In this document: positions 16,609 through 26,590 of the stretch, in pieces | Numbering within the stretch: the stretch's first letter is position 1 | Layout: each line of letters starts with the position of its first letter | DNA from: Flavobacterium lindanitolerans | GTDB taxonomy: Bacteria; Bacteroidota; Bacteroidia; Flavobacteriales; Flavobacteriaceae | Assembly: GCF_002846575.1 (NCBI RefSeq) | Contig: NZ_PJND01000007.1 | Span: forward strand, 1,364,001 to 1,428,000 | Length of the DNA: 64,000 nucleotides | Reading direction: 5' to 3' | The notes under the pieces: model-generated | The model's database searches: none | Told to the model about the DNA's origin: nothing | What the model saw: only the letters and a program-made list of their open reading frames with translations | Translations under genes and position numbers: made by a program

Positions 16609-16980
16609 ATGGCAGATTTGAAACAATTCGCAGAACAATTAGTTAACTTGACTGTAAAAGAAGTTAACGATTTAGCAACAATATTAAAAGAAGAGTACGG
16701 TATCGAACCAGCTGCAGCTGCTGTTGTAGTTTCTGGTGGTGGTGATGCTGGTGCAGCTGCTGAAGAGCAAACAGAATTCACTGTAGTATTGAAAGATGCT
16801 GGTGCTTCTAAATTAGCTGTTGTTAAAGCTGTAAAAGAACTTACAGGTTTAGGTCTTAAAGAAGCTAAAGACTTAGTTGACGCTGCTCCTGCAAACGTTA
16901 AAGAAGGTGTTTCTAAAGACGAGGCTGAAGGTCTTAAAAAATCTTTAGAAGAAGCTGGAGCTGTAGTTGAGCTTAAATAA
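16609..16980 (+). CDS. rplL: 50S ribosomal protein bL12 (L7/L12)
   Basis: 123 residues: N-terminal dimerisation helices, an Ala/Gly-rich hinge ([19 protein letters not shown]) and the factor-binding domain with [20 protein letters not shown]. Recruits GTPase factors to the ribosome. It is followed by a strong hairpin before rpoB, a natural point to lower RNA polymerase output relative to stalk protein. Confidence 0.97.
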   Translation: MADLKQFAEQLVNLTVKEVNDLATILKEEYGIEPAAAAVVVSGGGDAGAAAEEQTEFTVVLKDAGASKLAVVKAVKELTGLGLKEAKDLVDAAPANVKEGVSKDEAEGLKKSLEEAGAVVELK

Positions 16981-17002
16981 GCTTACTAAGTTACAATAAC
17001 TA

Positions 17003-17046
17003 GGTTTAGGCCTTGGACAGAGACGTCCAATGGCCTAAACCATTTT
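17003..17046 (+). terminator. Strong hairpin plus T run (attenuator candidate) between rplL and rpoB
   Basis: GGTTTAGGCCTTGGAC (17003-17018) pairs with GTCCAATGGCCTAAACC (17025-17041) with one bulged T, followed by ATTTTT. A 16-bp stem. No consensus promoter is evident between it and rpoB, so it probably attenuates rather than fully stops transcription. Confidence 0.8.
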
Positions 17047-17246
17047 TCGTATAATAAAATTATATCAAGTTTTATTATAATAATAGTTTAAAATACGAAA
17101 AAGTTTTTGATCAATACGAAGACAAAAAATCAAACCGGATTACCCTGTTTTATTTTTCAAGATGTATTGATTACAAAAAGAAAAGTATAATTAAACAGTG
17201 TTTTACACAAAAAACTACTTTTTTTTAATCAAAATTTTGTCCATTG
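17047..17246 (+). other. AT-rich rplL-rpoB leader without genes
   Basis: About 200 bases of very AT-rich sequence with no credible reading frame, no TAnnTTTG at a usable distance and no second strong hairpin. It includes short complementary stretches (ATAAAATTATA and TTTTATTATAA). Confidence 0.5.
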
Positions 17247-20200
17247 ATGATAACAAATCAGACTGAAAGATTGAATTTTGCCTCGACAAAAAATATTCCT
17301 CAGTATCCGGATTTCCTGGATATTCAGGTAAAATCTTTTAAGGATTTTTTCCAACTGGAAACTAAATCTGACGAAAGAGGCAACGAAGGGCTTTACAATA
17401 CCTTCATGGAGAACTTTCCAATCACAGATACAAGAAATCAATTTGTATTGGAATTCCTAGATTACTTTGTTGATCCACCACGTTATACCATTCAAGAATG
17501 TATAGAAAGAGGACTTACTTATAGCGTTCCTTTAAAAGCCAGGCTAAAGCTATATTGTACAGATCCAGAGCACGAAGATTTTGAAACTATTGTACAGGAT
17601 GTATATCTTGGAACAATTCCTTATATGACGCCAAGTGGTACATTTGTTATCAATGGTGCTGAACGTGTTGTTGTTTCCCAATTACACAGATCACCAGGTG
17701 TTTTCTTTGGACAATCGTTTCACGCAAATGGAACCAAATTATATTCTGCCAGAGTAATTCCTTTTAAAGGTTCCTGGATAGAATTTGCTACCGATATCAA
17801 CAGCGTAATGTATGCTTATATCGATAGAAAGAAAAAATTACCAGTTACAACTCTGTTCAGAGCGATTGGTTTCGAAAGAGATAAAGACATTCTTGAAATT
17901 TTTGACCTTGCAGAAGAAATCAAGGTATCAAAAACAGGACTTAAAAAATACATTGGCCGAAGATTGGCTGCACGTGTTTTGAATACGTGGCATGAAGATT
18001 TCGTAGATGAGGATACAGGAGAAGTTGTATCTATTGAGCGTAACGAAATCATCCTTGATCGTGATACAGTTATCGATAAAGATAATGTTGAAGAAATCAT
18101 TGATGCCAACGTAAAAACAATCTTATTGCATAAGGAAGATGCAAATCAGGGAGATTATGCTATCATCCACAACACTTTGCAAAAAGACCCTACAAACTCT
18201 GAAAAAGAAGCTGTTGAGCACATCTACCGTCAGTTGCGTAATGCAGAACCGCCTGATGAAGAAACAGCTCGTGGCATTATTGATAAATTGTTCTTCTCAG
18301 ACCAACGTTACAACTTAGGTGAAGTAGGTCGTTACAGAATGAACAAAAAATTAGATCTTGATATCCCTATGGACAAACAGGTTTTGACCAAAGAAGATAT
18401 CATCACTATCGTTAAATACCTGATCGAGTTGATCAACTCTAAAGCAGAGATTGATGATATCGATCACTTGTCAAACCGTCGTGTTAGAACTGTAGGCGAG
18501 CAGCTTTCAGCTCAATTCGGTGTTGGTTTGGCTCGTATGGCCAGAACCATTCGTGAGAGAATGAACGTTAGAGATAACGAGGTGTTTACACCAATTGACT
18601 TGATCAATGCCAAAACATTATCATCAGTTATCAACTCTTTCTTTGGAACAAACCAGTTATCTCAGTTCATGGACCAAACAAACCCATTGGCAGAGATTAC
18701 ACACAAAAGAAGATTGTCTGCCCTTGGACCTGGTGGTCTTTCGAGAGAAAGAGCAGGTTTCGAGGTTCGTGACGTTCACTATACGCACTACGGACGTTTA
18801 TGTCCGATTGAAACACCGGAAGGACCAAACATCGGTTTGATTTCTTCTCTTGGGGTTTACGCAAAAGTAAACGGAATGGGATTCATCGAAACTCCTTACC
18901 GTAAGGTGACTGATGGAAAAGTAGATTTGGTTTCTGAACCGGTTTATTTGAGTGCTGAGGAAGAAGAAGGTAAGATGATTGCTCAGGCCAACATTGAAAT
19001 GAATGATGATGGACAGATTACTGCCGATAAGGTAATTGCGCGTGAAGAAGGTGATTTCCCGGTTGTAGAACCAAATGTTGTTCACTATACAGACGTTGCG
19101 CCTAACCAGATTGCTTCGATTTCTGCATCTTTGATTCCTTTCCTGGAGCATGATGATGCGAACCGTGCGTTGATGGGATCAAACATGATGCGTCAGGCGG
19201 TTCCTTTATTAAGACCGGAAGCTCCAATCGTGGGTACAGGTCTTGAAAGACAGGTAGCGTCTGATTCCAGAGTTTTGATTAATGCAGAAGGTGACGGAAC
19301 AGTAGAATATGTTGATGCTAATATCATCACTATTAAATATGACAGAACTGATGAAGAAAGAATGGTAAGTTTTGACCCGGATGAAAAAACTTATAATTTG
19401 ATCAAATTCAGAAAAACCAACCAGAGTACTTCAATCAACCTGAAGCCTATCGTAAGAAAAGGGGACAGAGTTGTTAAAGGACAGGTGCTTTCAGAAGGTT
19501 ATGCAACTCAAAATGGTGAACTTGCTTTAGGTAGAAACCTTAAAGTAGCGTTCATGCCTTGGAAAGGGTACAACTTCGAGGATGCAATCGTAATCTCTGA
19601 AAAAGTGGTTCGTGATGACATTTTCACCTCTATCCATATCGATGATTATTCATTGGAGGTTAGAGATACTAAACTGGGTAACGAAGAATTAACGAACGAT
19701 ATTCCAAACGTTTCTGAAGAAGCTACCAAAGATTTAGATGAAAATGGTATGATCAGAATTGGAGCCGAAGTAAAACCTGGCGACATCCTGATTGGAAAAA
19801 TCACTCCAAAAGGAGAATCAGACCCAACACCGGAAGAAAAACTTTTAAGAGCAATCTTTGGTGATAAGGCTGGTGATGTAAAAGATGCTTCATTGAAAGC
19901 TTCTCCTTCATTACACGGTGTGGTTCTTGATAAAAAATTATTCGCGAGAGCGGTAAAAGATAAACGTAAGAGAGGTAAAGACAAAGATGATTTGGCTGCT
20001 CTTGAAATGGAATTTGAAACCAAATTTGTTGAATTAAAAGACAAGCTTGTTGACAAACTTTTCAATATCGTAAACGGAAAAACTTCGCAAGGAGTTATGA
20101 ATGATTTGGGTGAAGAAGTATTGCCAAAAGGTAAGAAATACACTCAAAAAATGTTAAATGCTGTTGAAGATTTCGCACACTTAAGCAAAGGACAGTGGGT

Positions 20201-21059
20201 TGCTGATGACGAAACCAATAAAATGGTTAACGACTTGATCCACAACTATAAGATTAAGCTAAACGATCTTCAGGGAGCATTGCGTAGAGAGAAATTCACG
20301 ATTACTGTTGGAGATGAGTTACCAGCCGGAATCTTGAAATTGGCAAAAGTGTACATTGCTAAAAAACGTAAGCTGAAAGTAGGGGATAAGATGGCAGGAC
20401 GTCACGGTAACAAAGGTATTGTTGCCAGAATCGTTCGTCACGAAGATATGCCTTTCCTGGAAGACGGAACACCAGTTGATATCGTATTGAACCCACTTGG
20501 GGTACCTTCACGTATGAACATCGGTCAGATTTATGAAACAGTACTGGGATGGGCCGGACAAAAATTGGGTAGAAAATTCGCTACGCCAATCTTCGACGGT
20601 GCTTCTTTGGATGAAATCAATAAATTGACTGACGAAGCCGGAATCCCAAGATTCGGACATACTTACCTTTATGATGGAGGAACAGGTGAGCGTTTCCACC
20701 AGCCAGCAACTGTCGGAGTTATCTATATGCTGAAACTTGGACACATGGTTGATGACAAGATGCACGCACGTTCTATCGGACCATACTCGTTGATCACTCA
20801 GCAGCCTCTTGGAGGTAAAGCACAATTCGGAGGTCAGCGTTTTGGAGAGATGGAGGTTTGGGCTCTTGAAGCTTACGGTGCATCAAGCACGCTTAGAGAA
20901 ATTTTGACTGTTAAATCGGATGACGTTATTGGTAGAGCTAAAACTTACGAAGCTATCGTTAAGGGTGAAACTATGCCAGAACCAGGATTGCCAGAATCGT
21001 TCAACGTATTGATGCACGAATTGAAAGGTCTTGGATTAGACATCAGATTAGAGGAATAG
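17247..21059 (+). CDS. rpoB: DNA-directed RNA polymerase subunit beta
   Basis: 1270 residues from ATG 17247; an in-frame TTG directly before it would add only one Met-equivalent and is not preferred. The rifampicin region reads [20 protein letters not shown] then LSALGPGG, with the susceptible-type Asp, His and Ser. The C-terminal segment [20 protein letters not shown] is intact. The gene is flanked by hairpins on both sides that share the stem core GTTTAGG/CCTAAAC. Confidence 0.99.
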   Translation: MITNQTERLNFASTKNIPQYPDFLDIQVKSFKDFFQLETKSDERGNEGLYNTFMENFPITDTRNQFVLEFLDYFVDPPRYTIQECIERGLTYSVPLKARLKLYCTDPEHEDFETIVQDVYLGTIPYMTPSGTFVINGAERVVVSQLHRSPGVFFGQSFHANGTKLYSARVIPFKGSWIEFATDINSVMYAYIDRKKKLPVTTLFRAIGFERDKDILEIFDLAEEIKVSKTGLKKYIGRRLAARVLNTWHEDFVDEDTGEVVSIERNEIILDRDTVIDKDNVEEIIDANVKTILLHKEDANQGDYAIIHNTLQKDPTNSEKEAVEHIYRQLRNAEPPDEETARGIIDKLFFSDQRYNLGEVGRYRMNKKLDLDIPMDKQVLTKEDIITIVKYLIELINSKAEIDDIDHLSNRRVRTVGEQLSAQFGVGLARMARTIRERMNVRDNEVFTPIDLINAKTLSSVINSFFGTNQLSQFMDQTNPLAEITHKRRLSALGPGGLSRERAGFEVRDVHYTHYGRLCPIETPEGPNIGLISSLGVYAKVNGMGFIETPYRKVTDGKVDLVSEPVYLSAEEEEGKMIAQANIEMNDDGQITADKVIAREEGDFPVVEPNVVHYTDVAPNQIASISASLIPFLEHDDANRALMGSNMMRQAVPLLRPEAPIVGTGLERQVASDSRVLINAEGDGTVEYVDANIITIKYDRTDEERMVSFDPDEKTYNLIKFRKTNQSTSINLKPIVRKGDRVVKGQVLSEGYATQNGELALGRNLKVAFMPWKGYNFEDAIVISEKVVRDDIFTSIHIDDYSLEVRDTKLGNEELTNDIPNVSEEATKDLDENGMIRIGAEVKPGDILIGKITPKGESDPTPEEKLLRAIFGDKAGDVKDASLKASPSLHGVVLDKKLFARAVKDKRKRGKDKDDLAALEMEFETKFVELKDKLVDKLFNIVNGKTSQGVMNDLGEEVLPKGKKYTQKMLNAVEDFAHLSKGQWVADDETNKMVNDLIHNYKIKLNDLQGALRREKFTITVGDELPAGILKLAKVYIAKKRKLKVGDKMAGRHGNKGIVARIVRHEDMPFLEDGTPVDIVLNPLGVPSRMNIGQIYETVLGWAGQKLGRKFATPIFDGASLDEINKLTDEAGIPRFGHTYLYDGGTGERFHQPATVGVIYMLKLGHMVDDKMHARSIGPYSLITQQPLGGKAQFGGQRFGEMEVWALEAYGASSTLREILTVKSDDVIGRAKTYEAIVKGETMPEPGLPESFNVLMHELKGLGLDIRLEE

Positions 21060-21068
21060 TTTTTAGTT

Positions 21069-21100
21069 CCGGAGTTTAGGATATCCATCCTAAACTCTGG
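21069..21100 (+). other. 14-bp hairpin between rpoB and rpoC, no T run
   Basis: CCGGAGTTTAGGAT (21069-21082) pairs over its whole length with ATCCTAAACTCTGG (21087-21100) around the loop ATCC, including one G-T pair. It lacks a T run, so it is not a normal terminator. A processing or pausing structure is possible. Confidence 0.75.
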
Positions 21101-21151
21101 GCTTTAAGCAAATAAAAGGTTTTCAATATCACAATATCAATAGTAAAGACT

Positions 21152-24100
21152 ATGATGAACAGAAATAAAGATAAAAACCAAATTAAAAGGTTTGACAAAA
21201 TTTCGATAGGATTAGCTTCTCCAGAATCTATCTTGGCTGAGTCAAGAGGTGAGGTTTTGAAGCCGGAAACTATCAACTATAGAACCCACAAACCAGAGCG
21301 TGACGGTCTTTTCTGCGAACGAATTTTCGGTCCTGTAAAAGATTTCGAATGTGCTTGTGGTAAATATAAAAGAATCCGCTACAAAGGTATCGTTTGTGAC
21401 CGTTGTGGTGTGGAAGTTACTGAAAAGAAAGTACGTAGAGATAGAGTAGGTCACATCAATTTGGTAGTGCCAATTGCTCACATCTGGTATTTCCGTTCAC
21501 TTCCAAACAAAATTGGTTATATCCTTGGACTTCCGTCTAAAAAACTGGATATGATCATTTACTACGAAAGATATGTAGTAATCCAGCCAGGTATCGCTAA
21601 AGGTCCTGATGGAGATTCATTACATAGATTGGACTTCCTGACAGAAGAAGAGTATCTGAATATTTTGGATACGCTTCCAATGGAAAACCAATATTTGGAT
21701 GACAACGATCCAAACAAATTCATCGCCAAAATGGGTGCTGAATGTATCATGGACTTGTTGGCAAGAATTGATTTGGATGAATTGTCATACGAATTAAGAC
21801 ACTCTGCAAACAACGAAACCTCTAAGCAACGTAAGACTGAAGCTTTAAAGAGACTTCAGGTTGTTGAATCATTCCGTGAGTCTAACGAAAACCGTGAGAA
21901 CCGTCCGGAATGGATGATTATGAAAGTAGTTCCGGTTATCCCGCCAGAATTGCGTCCGTTGGTGCCGCTTGATGGTGGTCGTTTCGCAACGTCAGATTTG
22001 AACGATTTGTACAGAAGAGTAATCATCCGTAACAATCGTTTGAAGCGTTTGATGGAGATTAAAGCGCCGGAAGTAATCCTTCGTAACGAAAAACGTATGT
22101 TGCAGGAATCTGTTGACTCGTTATTCGATAATACAAGAAAAGCTTCTGCTGTAAAAACAGAATCTAACAGACCGTTAAAATCACTTTCTGATTCCTTGAA
22201 AGGTAAGCAGGGACGTTTCCGTCAAAACCTTTTGGGTAAACGTGTGGATTATTCTGCCCGTTCGGTAATTGTCGTTGGACCTGAATTGAAATTATTCGAA
22301 TGCGGTCTTCCAAAAGATATGGCAGCTGAACTTTACAAACCTTTCGTAATCCGTAAGCTGATTGAAAGAGGAATTGTAAAAACAGTAAAATCTGCCAAGA
22401 AGATTATTGATAAAAAAGAACCGGTAGTATGGGATATCCTTGAAAATGTAATTAAAGGACACCCTGTATTACTGAACCGTGCTCCTACATTGCACAGATT
22501 GGGTATCCAGGCGTTCCAGCCAAAACTAATCGAAGGAAAAGCAATTCAGCTTCACCCATTGGTTTGTACGGCATTTAACGCGGATTTCGATGGTGACCAG
22601 ATGGCGGTTCACTTGCCACTTGGGCCAGAGGCTATCCTGGAAGCTCAATTGTTGATGTTGGCTTCTCACAATATCTTGAACCCTGCTAACGGTGCTCCAA
22701 TTACGGTACCTTCTCAGGATATGGTTTTGGGTCTGTACTACATGACCAAAGAGCGTTTGTCTACTCCGGATCACAAAATTTTGGGTGAAGGATTGACATT
22801 CTACTCTGCTGAAGAAGTAAACATTGCCTTGAATGAAGGAAGATTGGAATTAAACGCCCGAGTGAAAATCAGAGCTAAAGATTTCAATGAAAATGGAGAA
22901 TTGGTTTATAAAATCATCCAGACTACTGCAGGACGTGTACTTTTCAACGAAGTGGTTCCTGAAGCAGCCGGATATATCAACCAGGTATTGACCAAAAAAT
23001 CGTTAAGAGATATTATTGGTGGAATTTTAAGCGTAACAGATGTACCTACAACTGCTGCCTTCCTTGATAATATGAAAGATATGGGTTACAGATTCGCCTT
23101 CCGCGGAGGTCTGTCATTCAGCTTGGGAGATATCAAAATTCCAGATCAAAAACAATCATTAATTGATGATGCCAACGAACAGGTAGAAGGTATCTCAATG
23201 AACTATAACATGGGTCTTATCACCAATAACGAACGTTACAACCAGGTTATTGACGTGTGGACTTCAACCAATGCTTTGCTTACAGAATTAGCAATGAAAA
23301 ACATTAGAGAAGATCAGCAAGGATTCAACTCTGTGTATATGATGCTTGACTCTGGGGCAAGGGGTTCTAAAGAGCAGATTCGTCAGTTGACCGGTATGCG
23401 TGGATTGATGGCTAAGCCTAAAAAATCGACTGCCGGTGGTGGTGAAATTATCGAGAACCCGATTTTGTCTAACTTTAAAGAAGGTCTTTCCATCCTTGAG
23501 TACTTTATCTCTACTCACGGTGCTCGTAAAGGTCTTGCGGATACCGCTTTGAAAACGGCGGATGCGGGTTACTTGACAAGAAGATTACACGACGTTTCTC
23601 AGGACGTTATCGTAAACACAGAAGATTGCGGTACGTTGAGAGGTGTTGAAGTAGGAGCATTGAAAAAGAACGAAGAGATTGTTGAGACTCTTGGAGAAAG
23701 AATCTTAGGACGTGTAGCTTTACAAGATGTAATCAACCCGCTTACCAGCGAAGTTTTGGTTGCAGCTGGTGAACAAATTACAGAAGCTGTTGTTAAATTG
23801 ATTGACGAATCACCAATTGAAAAAGTGGAAGTTCGTTCGCCATTAACATGTGAAGCAGACAAAGGAATTTGTGCTAAATGTTACGGAAGAAACTTGGCAA
23901 CCGGAAAAATGACCCAAAAGGGTGAGGCTGTTGGTGTAATTGCAGCACAGTCAATTGGTGAGCCAGGTACACAGTTAACGCTTCGTACATTCCACGTTGG
24001 AGGGGTTGCTGGAGGTCTTTCTGAAGAATCAAGCATCACTACAAAATTCAGCGGTCGTCTTGAAATTGAAGATCTTAAAACTGTTAAAGGAGAAGATCTT

Positions 24101-25453
24101 GAAGGAAATACTACTGATATTGTGATTTCTCGTTCAACAGAATTAAAATTGATAGATGTTAAGACAGGTATTGTTCTTAATACACATAACATTCCTTACG
24201 GTTCAAGCATCTTTGTTAAAGATGGTGACGTTGTTGAAAAAGGAACGACTATCTGTAAATGGGATCCGTATAACGGTGTTATCATCTCTGAATTCACAGG
24301 TAAAGTAGCCTATGAAGATTTAGAGCAAGGACAGTCATACCAGGTTGAAATCGACGAGCAGACAGGTTTCCAGGAGAAAGTAATTTCTGAAGGAAGAAAT
24401 AAGAAATTGATTCCTACTTTATTAATTTACGGTAAAGACGGCGAATTGATCCGTTCTTACAACTTACCGGTGGGTGCCCACCTGATGGTTGAAAACGGTG
24501 AGAAGATTAAAGCAGGTAAAGTTTTAGTAAAAATACCACGTCGTTCTTCAAAAGCAGGAGATATCACAGGAGGTCTTCCAAGAATTACCGAGTTGTTAGA
24601 AGCTCGTAATCCTTCGAACCCGGCTGTTGTTTCTGAAATTGATGGTGTTGTTTCATTTGGTAAGATCAAGAGAGGTAACCGTGAAATCGTAATCGAGTCT
24701 AAATTTGGTGAAATCAAGAAATATCTTGTAAAACTTTCCAGCCAGATTCTTGTACAGGAAAACGACTTCGTAAAAGCAGGTATGCCATTGTCTGACGGAG
24801 CAATTACTCCTGACGATATCTTGAGAATTCAGGGGCCATCAGCAGTACAGCAATATCTTGTAAATGAAATTCAGGAAGTTTACCGTCTGCAAGGGGTAAA
24901 AATCAACGACAAGCACTTTGAAGTTGTAATCCGCCAGATGATGCGTAAAGTTCAGGTTCAGGATCCGGGAGATACGTTGTTCCTTGAAGATCAGCTAATC
25001 CATACTAAAGACTTTATCTATGAAAACGATAAGTTGTATGGTATGAAAGTAGTAGAAGATGCTGGTGATTCTGAAAACCTTAAACCGGGACAGATTGTTT
25101 CTCCTCGCCAATTGCGTGACGAAAATTCACTATTGAAGCGTACGGATAAAAATCAGGTTGTTGCAAGAGACGTTATCACGGCTACAGCAACTCCGGTATT
25201 ACAAGGTATCACCAGAGCTTCGTTGCAGACTAAATCATTCATCTCTGCGGCATCGTTCCAGGAAACTACTAAAGTATTGAACGAAGCTGCTGTTGCTGGA
25301 AAAGTAGACATGCTTGAAGGACTTAAAGAAAATGTTATCGTTGGTCACAGAATCCCTGCTGGTACAGGTATGAGAGATTACGATAACGTAATTGTAGGTT
25401 CTAAAGAAGAATACAATGAGCTAATGGCTGCAAAAGAAGAATATAATTATTAA
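21152..25453 (+). CDS. rpoC: DNA-directed RNA polymerase subunit beta'
   Basis: 1433 residues. The N-terminal zinc site is [20 protein letters not shown], the active-site magnesium motif is [12 protein letters not shown], and the second zinc cluster is [16 protein letters not shown]. The trigger loop region follows [14 protein letters not shown] sequence ([20 protein letters not shown]). Length matches the Bacteroidota form. A DUF3467 gene starts 3 bases after the stop. Confidence 0.99.
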   Translation: MMNRNKDKNQIKRFDKISIGLASPESILAESRGEVLKPETINYRTHKPERDGLFCERIFGPVKDFECACGKYKRIRYKGIVCDRCGVEVTEKKVRRDRVGHINLVVPIAHIWYFRSLPNKIGYILGLPSKKLDMIIYYERYVVIQPGIAKGPDGDSLHRLDFLTEEEYLNILDTLPMENQYLDDNDPNKFIAKMGAECIMDLLARIDLDELSYELRHSANNETSKQRKTEALKRLQVVESFRESNENRENRPEWMIMKVVPVIPPELRPLVPLDGGRFATSDLNDLYRRVIIRNNRLKRLMEIKAPEVILRNEKRMLQESVDSLFDNTRKASAVKTESNRPLKSLSDSLKGKQGRFRQNLLGKRVDYSARSVIVVGPELKLFECGLPKDMAAELYKPFVIRKLIERGIVKTVKSAKKIIDKKEPVVWDILENVIKGHPVLLNRAPTLHRLGIQAFQPKLIEGKAIQLHPLVCTAFNADFDGDQMAVHLPLGPEAILEAQLLMLASHNILNPANGAPITVPSQDMVLGLYYMTKERLSTPDHKILGEGLTFYSAEEVNIALNEGRLELNARVKIRAKDFNENGELVYKIIQTTAGRVLFNEVVPEAAGYINQVLTKKSLRDIIGGILSVTDVPTTAAFLDNMKDMGYRFAFRGGLSFSLGDIKIPDQKQSLIDDANEQVEGISMNYNMGLITNNERYNQVIDVWTSTNALLTELAMKNIREDQQGFNSVYMMLDSGARGSKEQIRQLTGMRGLMAKPKKSTAGGGEIIENPILSNFKEGLSILEYFISTHGARKGLADTALKTADAGYLTRRLHDVSQDVIVNTEDCGTLRGVEVGALKKNEEIVETLGERILGRVALQDVINPLTSEVLVAAGEQITEAVVKLIDESPIEKVEVRSPLTCEADKGICAKCYGRNLATGKMTQKGEAVGVIAAQSIGEPGTQLTLRTFHVGGVAGGLSEESSITTKFSGRLEIEDLKTVKGEDLEGNTTDIVISRSTELKLIDVKTGIVLNTHNIPYGSSIFVKDGDVVEKGTTICKWDPYNGVIISEFTGKVAYEDLEQGQSYQVEIDEQTGFQEKVISEGRNKKLIPTLLIYGKDGELIRSYNLPVGAHLMVENGEKIKAGKVLVKIPRRSSKAGDITGGLPRITELLEARNPSNPAVVSEIDGVVSFGKIKRGNREIVIESKFGEIKKYLVKLSSQILVQENDFVKAGMPLSDGAITPDDILRIQGPSAVQQYLVNEIQEVYRLQGVKINDKHFEVVIRQMMRKVQVQDPGDTLFLEDQLIHTKDFIYENDKLYGMKVVEDAGDSENLKPGQIVSPRQLRDENSLLKRTDKNQVVARDVITATATPVLQGITRASLQTKSFISAASFQETTKVLNEAAVAGKVDMLEGLKENVIVGHRIPAGTGMRDYDNVIVGSKEEYNELMAAKEEYNY

Positions 25454-25456
25454 GAT

Positions 25457-25768
25457 ATGAGCGATTCAAAACAACCACAAGGTCAGATTAATATTGAATT
25501 GGATGAAAAAACTGCCGAAGGAATTTATTCCAATCTGGCTATTATTAACCATTCAGCTTCAGAATTTGTATTGGATTTCGTAAGCATTATGCCGGGAATT
25601 CCAAAGGCAAAAGTGAAATCTAGAATCGTTTTGACACCGCAGCATGCCAAAAGATTATTAAAGGCTATAGGAGAGAATATCCACCGTTATGAAAGCGCTC
25701 ACGGCGAAATAAAAGACACGGAACAACCTCCAATTCCTTTGAATTTTGGTCCTGCCGGACAAGCATAA
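25457..25768 (+). CDS. DUF3467 family protein, coupled to rpoC
   Basis: 103 residues, recognised as DUF3467 from QINIELDEKTAEGIYSNLA, EFVLDFVSIMPG and VKSRIVLTPQHAKRLLKAI. Cytoplasmic, no signal or membrane segment. It begins 3 bases after the rpoC stop and before the operon terminator, so it is almost certainly translated from the rpoBC transcript. The fixed link to RNA polymerase genes suggests a role with transcription, but no function is established. Confidence 0.85.
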   Translation: MSDSKQPQGQINIELDEKTAEGIYSNLAIINHSASEFVLDFVSIMPGIPKAKVKSRIVLTPQHAKRLLKAIGENIHRYESAHGEIKDTEQPPIPLNFGPAGQA

Positions 25769-25770
25769 AC

Positions 25771-25808
25771 AAAAAGCCTCCTGAATTTTCAGGAGGCTTT
25801 TTTATTTT
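25771..25808 (+). terminator. Terminator of the rpoBC operon
   Basis: AAGCCTCCTGAA and TTCAGGAGGCTT form a GC-rich stem flanked by A and T runs. Confidence 0.92.
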
Positions 25809-25985
25809 GTACTACAACGCTACTTCAACGTTTTTTATTGAACTTTATCGGGTTTATTTTTTTTTCGGTAACAGTTTCTCTAAGTTTATCTGTGAATTAA
25901 AATTTCATTACAAATACTGCAAATACTACCACACACCAGCTAATTTCCCCTAAGATTAGAAGTTAATGTATTAAATTTATTTGAG

Positions 25986-26117
25986 ATGAAGATTTTGTAT
26001 AAAGAGTCGAATGCTGTTGGTCGTAATGATGATACAATGCTGTCAGGCAACTCCATCGTCAGATTTTTTGTGTTTATGGTTTTGCTTTTATTGAGTTGTG
26101 CAGGTCTTTTTGGCTAG
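25986..26117 (+). CDS. Possible small membrane or lipoprotein peptide, 43 residues
   Basis: ATG 25986 opens a 43-residue frame: a polar N-terminus (MKILYKESNAVGRNDD) then a hydrophobic stretch VRFFVFMVLLLLSCAGLFG and stop. LLLLSCAG resembles a lipobox, but only four residues follow the cysteine. It could be a small membrane peptide, or the leftover N-terminus of a lost exported protein, since its polar-then-hydrophobic layout recalls the downstream adhesin's long signal sequence. No consensus promoter directly before it. Weak evidence. Confidence 0.25.
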   Translation: MKILYKESNAVGRNDDTMLSGNSIVRFFVFMVLLLLSCAGLFG

Positions 26118-26409
26118 TGACATCCAGCATAATATTTTAATTAAGTAATGCTCTTCATCCTTTTTTTCAAATTAGCGGTGGAGAGCTTTTTTAGATACTT
26201 AAGAAAAAGGTTTTAGAACTATTTGTAAGAAATATTTTGTGTAAAGGAAGTTTTGAAATAAATAAAATCGCTAAAACTTCTCTAAAAGTTATGCATTTGT
26301 TACAATATAGTAATGTTGAATTTTGTTGCTAAAAGTGTTTTAAAAAGAGGATTTTTATTGCTTGGAACAGGTAATTTTGGCATTGTTCATAAATTTTTTC
26401 TTTAAATAT

Positions 26410-26417
26410 TAATTTTG
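26410..26417 (+). promoter_or_regulatory. -7 box TAATTTTG, candidate adhesin promoter
   Basis: Exact TAnnTTTG with TTG at 26383-26385, spacer 24 bases (slightly long). It implies a leader of about 165 bases. Confidence 0.4.
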
Positions 26418-26590
26418 TGTTAAATATTATATTAATTTTCCGCGTTGATTGAATCGCATTTTTTTATGCAAATTACGGAAGATATTTTAAGGGATTTGTC
26501 AAATCCTTTGAGGGTCTTTTGTCTTGTAATATAATGTGGATTTCCATTAATAGATGTTCTTACTTTATTTTTAATCAATTTACTTAAACT

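Larger units (their letters stand above)
25808..26590. other. Gene-poor AT-rich region upstream of the giant adhesin
   Basis: About 780 bases without a normal gene. It holds one 43-codon reading frame (25986-26117), several TAnnTTTG matches (for example TAATTTTG at 26372 and 26410) and long A/T tracts. The adhesin's own leader is probably the last 160 or so bases. Nothing else recognisable. Confidence 0.6.

Noticed and set aside
19646..20143. Minus-strand open frame of 165 codons inside rpoB
   Set aside because: It is a Ser-rich shadow of a highly conserved gene on the other strand, with no family signal.
26118..26590. Frameshift joining the 43-codon frame to the adhesin
   Set aside because: The frame ends in a proper stop and the following 470 bases contain many stops in all frames, with no coding pattern.
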